Of a DNA stretch of 24,442 bases, positions 21,953 to 24,442 are shown one piece after another. The stretch is from positions 1 through 24,442 of the forward strand of contig CABQJX010000028.1 in the NCBI GenBank assembly GCA_902464595.1. Reading direction: 5' to 3'. The translations under genes were made by a program, and so were the position numbers. A model generated the notes under the pieces. The model searched no databases. It saw only the letters and a program-made list of their open reading frames with translations, and was not told the origin of the DNA. This stretch comes from an uncultured Lachnoclostridium sp. (GTDB lineage: Bacteria; Bacillota; Clostridia; Lachnospirales; Lachnospiraceae). The stretch's first letter is position 1. Each line of letters starts with the position of its first letter.

Positions 21953-22098
21953 AACAGTTCAGCCAACATCTTCTTGTCCGTTTAAAACGGACAAGAAGCA
22001 TTGGGCGTCTGCCCTATGAAGATTCAAGGAGGAAAATGATTATGAAAACAAGCTTTCAACCCATTTTCCTGTCTGAATCTTCGCATGGCTGAACTGTT
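21953..22098 (+). repeat. 146-bp nested inverted-repeat element (structured RNA or MITE-like)
   Basis: Perfect 13-bp outer arms: AACAGTTCAGCCA (21953-21965) and TGGCTGAACTGTT (22086-22098). Enclosed in order are hairpin A, a perfect 14-bp stem with a one-base centre (21970-21998, arm CTTCTTGTCCGTTT); hairpin B, CAT-GGGC / GCCC-ATG around GTCT (21999-22018); and hairpin C (22018-22082), with GAAGATTCA / TGAATCTTC, a 3x3 internal loop, AGGAAAATG / CATTTTCCT and a terminal TGAAA / TTTCA stem. Together they make a closed four-way-junction fold using almost every base. A T-rich TTAAATTTTATT follows. It matches no RNA family I recognise. A partial copy is at 16094. Confidence 0.85.
22042..22092 (+). 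CDS. Possible 16-residue peptide ORF within the structured element
   Basis: ATG at 22042 preceded by an optimal AAGGAGG (22026-22032) at 9 bases; reads MKTSFQPIFLSESSHG and stops at 22092. A second in-frame ATG at 22036 is too near the ribosome site. The ribosome site and start are paired in hairpin C, so translation could be switched by folding. The peptide is not hydrophobic enough to be a clear membrane toxin and resembles nothing I know. It may be real, a regulatory leader peptide, or an accident of the inverted repeat. Confidence 0.35.
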   Translation: MKTSFQPIFLSESSHG

Positions 22099-22129
22099 GC
22101 TTAAATTTTATTCGACTCAACTCTACTAA

Positions 22130-22158
22130 TTGACTTTTGTTTATTTATTAACTATAAT
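22130..22158 (+). promoter_or_regulatory. Promoter of the tetR gene, with overlapping palindrome
   Basis: TTGACT (22130-22135), 17-base spacer, perfect TATAAT (22153-22158). The -10 is part of a 15-base perfect dyad TATAATT-G-AATTATA (22153-22167), well placed for autorepression. The leader to the ATG is about 115 bases, AT-rich, with no further clear structure. Confidence 0.85.
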
Positions 22159-22278
22159 TGAATTATATTGTTTTGTGGCAAAAATGCAATCATCATTTTT
22201 AATCTTTTTGTTGATTAATGCGCATTTATCCCATTTTTATATGGCATTTTATTATTTTTTCATAAGGAGGAACCGGAA

Positions 22279-22884
22279 ATGAAGCCAGAAACATTAGACC
22301 GCCGAGTAAGGAGAACCCGGAAATTGCTTCGGGAATGTCTCATTGCATTATTAAAAACAAAAAAGGTACAGGATATTACAGTACGTGAGCTGACGGAGCG
22401 TGCCGACTTAAACCGAGGAACATTTTATCTCCACTATAAAGATGTCTTTGATTTATTGGAAAAAACTGAGGAAGATCTTCAAGAGGACTTTAACCGTGTT
22501 TTAAGCCGCCATCAGCCCGTAGATCTCACCAGGCAGCCCTCTGCCATTTTCCAGGATATATATACCCTGGTTTACGAAAATTCTGATCTCATTGAAATTT
22601 TATTAGGAGAAAACGGGGATTTAAAGTTTGTAACTCATTTAAAAAATCTGATCCGCGAAAAATGTCTGAAAGATTGGATTGAAATATACCGCTCCGGCAA
22701 TCCTGCATCCTTTGATGCATTTTCCTCCTTCATTGTGTCAGGATGTGTGGGACTGGCAGAATACTGGATTAAAAATGGATTAAAAGAAACACCGGAACAG
22801 ATGGCGAGACTGGCAGAACAGATCATTACCAAGGGAATGGGTGTTTTACAGCTTGACCCTTATGAGTCCTGTGTGGTAGGATAA
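22279..22884 (+). CDS. TetR-family transcriptional regulator
   Basis: A 201-residue one-domain-plus-ligand-domain regulator. The N-terminal helix-turn-helix (about 10-57) reads RRTRKLLRECLIALLKTKK, then DITVRELTERADLNRGTFYLHYKD, the classic TetR recognition pattern ending in FYLHYKD. The all-helical C-terminal part has the look of the TetR_C_7-type group found in Firmicutes, including a FIVSGCVGLAEYWIKNG segment. AAGGAGG lies about 8 bases before the ATG. It is divergent from the secreted-protein/MMPL cluster, which it probably represses. An autorepression dyad overlaps its -10. Confidence 0.93.
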   Translation: MKPETLDRRVRRTRKLLRECLIALLKTKKVQDITVRELTERADLNRGTFYLHYKDVFDLLEKTEEDLQEDFNRVLSRHQPVDLTRQPSAIFQDIYTLVYENSDLIEILLGENGDLKFVTHLKNLIREKCLKDWIEIYRSGNPASFDAFSSFIVSGCVGLAEYWIKNGLKETPEQMARLAEQIITKGMGVLQLDPYESCVVG

Positions 22885-22970
22885 GCTTGCATTTGAGATT
22901 ATCTTACCTGTCATCGAGGGAGAAAATACCTTCCTATCCGCCCACAGATGATAGAATGAGGAGGAACTAT

Positions 22971-24203
22971 ATGAATACAGAAACTATCTTTTCCCCCACT
23001 GCCTGTGTCCGTATCCAGAAAGGCGCTGGCCGTTCCTTAAAAGCAGGAGGGGCATGGATATATGATAATGAGATTGAACAAATCTCCGGCGAGTTTAGAA
23101 ATGGCGATTTAGTCACTGTAGAAGATTTTGACGGTTATCCTTTAGGGATCGGTTTTATCAACACCCGCTCCAAGCTCACAGTCCGTATGATGTCCCGAAA
23201 AAAAGAGACGGCCATCAATCGCGATTTTCTGGAAATGCGTGTCCGGGCCGCCTGGGAATACCGCAAAGCGGTAACTGATACTTCCAGCTGCCGGCTCATC
23301 TTTGGCGAAGCTGACTTTCTTCCCGGGCTGGTGATCGATAAATTCTCTGATATATTGGTAGTTGAATCCCTTGCTCTGGGCATTGACCGTTTCAAGCCGA
23401 TCGTAGTAGAGCTCCTTAAAAAAATTCTGGAAGAAGACGGGATCCAGATCCGCGGCGTTTATGAGCGCAGCGATGCAAAGGTGCGGCTTCAGGAAGGAAT
23501 GGAACGGTTCAAAGGTTTTCTTGGCAATCCCTTTGATACCAAGGTGGAAATCCAGGAAAATGGCGTCCGCTACATGGTAGATGTGGAGGATGGACAGAAG
23601 ACTGGATTCTTTCTGGATCAGAAATACAACCGCCTGGCTGTCCAGAACTTATGCCGCCGGATCCAGCCCTCGGAAGTATTAGATTGTTTTACCCATACAG
23701 GATCCTTTGCCCTGAACGCAGGCCTAGCCGGATCTGGCCATGTACTGGGTGTGGATGCCTCAGAGCTAGCCGTAAATCAAGCCAGGGAAAATGCCGCTCT
23801 GAACGGTTTAGAAAACCGCATAGAATTTCTGTGTGCCGATGTCTTTGACCTTCTTCCAAAGCTGGAGAGGGAAGGCAAAAAATTCGATGTGGTAATCCTC
23901 GACCCTCCAGCTTTTACAAAATCCCGCAGCTCTGTTAAAAATGCAGTAAAAGGCTATCGGGAAATCAATATGAGAGGCTTAAAGCTTGTAAAAGACGGCG
24001 GATATCTGGCCACCTGCTCCTGTTCTCACTTTATGGAACCTGAGCTTTTATCCCAAACCATACGCCAGGCTGCCGCCAGCGCCCATAAGCGCCTGCGCCA
24101 AGTGGAATACCGCACCCAAGCTGCCGATCACCCCATTTTGTGGGCAGCAGACGAATCCTACTATCTGAAATTTTATATTTTTCAGGTATGTGAGGAAAAG
24201 TAG
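22971..24203 (+). CDS. RlmI-type 23S rRNA (cytosine-5) methyltransferase
   Basis: Class I SAM-dependent methyltransferase with an N-terminal PUA domain, of the family of E. coli RlmI (m5C1962 of 23S rRNA). 410 residues. The PUA domain is about 10-80 (GDLVTVEDFDGYPLGIGFIN). The catalytic domain has QKTGFFLDQ (209-217), motif I DCFTHTGSFAL (238-248), DASELAV (262-268), motif IV DPPAFTK (311-317) and TCSCSH (348-353, holding the candidate catalytic cysteines). Start at 22971, preceded by GAGGAGG at 8 bases; the longer frame from 22887 has no ribosome site and begins 2 bases after tetR. No terminator separates it from tetR, so the two may share a transcript. Confidence 0.94.
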   Translation: MNTETIFSPTACVRIQKGAGRSLKAGGAWIYDNEIEQISGEFRNGDLVTVEDFDGYPLGIGFINTRSKLTVRMMSRKKETAINRDFLEMRVRAAWEYRKAVTDTSSCRLIFGEADFLPGLVIDKFSDILVVESLALGIDRFKPIVVELLKKILEEDGIQIRGVYERSDAKVRLQEGMERFKGFLGNPFDTKVEIQENGVRYMVDVEDGQKTGFFLDQKYNRLAVQNLCRRIQPSEVLDCFTHTGSFALNAGLAGSGHVLGVDASELAVNQARENAALNGLENRIEFLCADVFDLLPKLEREGKKFDVVILDPPAFTKSRSSVKNAVKGYREINMRGLKLVKDGGYLATCSCSHFMEPELLSQTIRQAAASAHKRLRQVEYRTQAADHPILWAADESYYLKFYIFQVCEEK

Positions 24204-24319
24204 GCAGATCCTGACTTGTATTCCTCTGCCTCTAAAAACGCAAAAGCTTATACTTCTAACATTTTAAAAGTTCAAACCACAAAAAAGCCGCGTAAACACT
24301 CAATATCATTAACTTTAGC

Positions 24320-24368
24320 AAAAAGCAGAAATCGTAGTCGTTTATAAAACTATGCTTTCTGCTTTTTT
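24320..24368. terminator. Terminator after the rRNA methyltransferase gene
   Basis: AAAAAGCAGAAA pairs with TTTCTGCTTTTT (inner loop of about 24 bases with a TAGT / ACTA stem), followed by TTTTTT-AT on the plus strand; the minus strand also ends in TTTTT. The remaining sequence, 24204-24319 and 24369-24442, shows no supported gene. Confidence 0.85.
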
Positions 24369-24442
24369 ATCTTTATATGGGCATACGTATTCCCTTTCTT
24401 TTTTATATTCGCATCTTTTAAGGTCAATATGCTCTTTTATGA

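Noticed and set aside
22887..22970. 28-codon N-terminal extension of the rRNA methyltransferase
   Set aside because: The ATG at 22887 has no ribosome site, whereas GAGGAGG precedes the ATG at 22971 and the PUA domain begins soon after it.
24342..24442. Minus-strand frame open to the window edge, ending at a TAA, about 32 residues (ends KKAESIVL)
   Set aside because: Its last codons overlap the terminator hairpin and no family is recognisable; 32 open codons can arise by chance. It needs the sequence beyond the edge.

Overview
The window looks like chromosomal core DNA from a low-to-moderate GC Gram-positive anaerobe of the class Clostridia, most likely Lachnospiraceae. This rests on protein style: a T-box-controlled tyrS, a single-chain AsnA, an MMPL/heptad-repeat secreted pair, choline-binding-type repeats, DUF3006 beside a ComEC-like hydrolase, and AGGAGG-type ribosome sites. 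No rRNA, tRNA, CRISPR array, phage module or transposase is visible. All functional names below are from recognising motifs by eye; no database search was run.

Left part (1-8450), mostly housekeeping. tyrS (minus, cut by the window edge) has a textbook tyrosine T-box leader and a consensus promoter. It is followed by an EamA-type transporter (minus), a class I DAHP synthase that starts aromatic amino-acid synthesis (plus), undecaprenyl-diphosphatase UppP and uracil-DNA glycosylase Ung (both minus), and a degenerate Sir2-like zinc-ribbon protein (minus). A large ABC-class ATPase of unknown role (plus) is closed by a bidirectional terminator.

Middle (8483-13903). A small coiled-coil protein (minus) faces a plus-strand run: two overlapping GNAT acetyltransferases, a hotdog thioesterase, a secreted ComEC-like metallo-beta-lactamase lipoprotein and its usual DUF3006 partner. 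A new promoter then drives asnA and a TRIC/YadS-type membrane protein, which share a frame across one stop codon.

Right part (14063-24442), the most interesting stretch. A Na/Pi cotransporter (minus) has a strong promoter bracketed by two arrays of three TTTACA-type boxes at exact 11-bp spacing, one upstream and one at the transcription start, in opposite orientations. These look like phosphate-regulator (PhoP/PhoB) sites. An intrinsic terminator sits inside its leader. Next is a minus-strand cluster: a secreted choline-binding-repeat protein with a CAP-like tail, then a 19-bp tandem repeat, then an MMPL exporter overlapping a secreted heptad-repeat protein. A divergent TetR regulator lies beyond. 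The intergenic region holds a 146-bp nested inverted-repeat element (13-bp outer arms, a 14-bp perfect hairpin and two more hairpins) with its own plausible promoter and a 16-codon ORF behind a strong ribosome site. A diverged partial copy lies just past the other end of the cluster, so related palindromic elements flank the whole group. The window ends with an RlmI-type 23S rRNA methyltransferase and a terminator.
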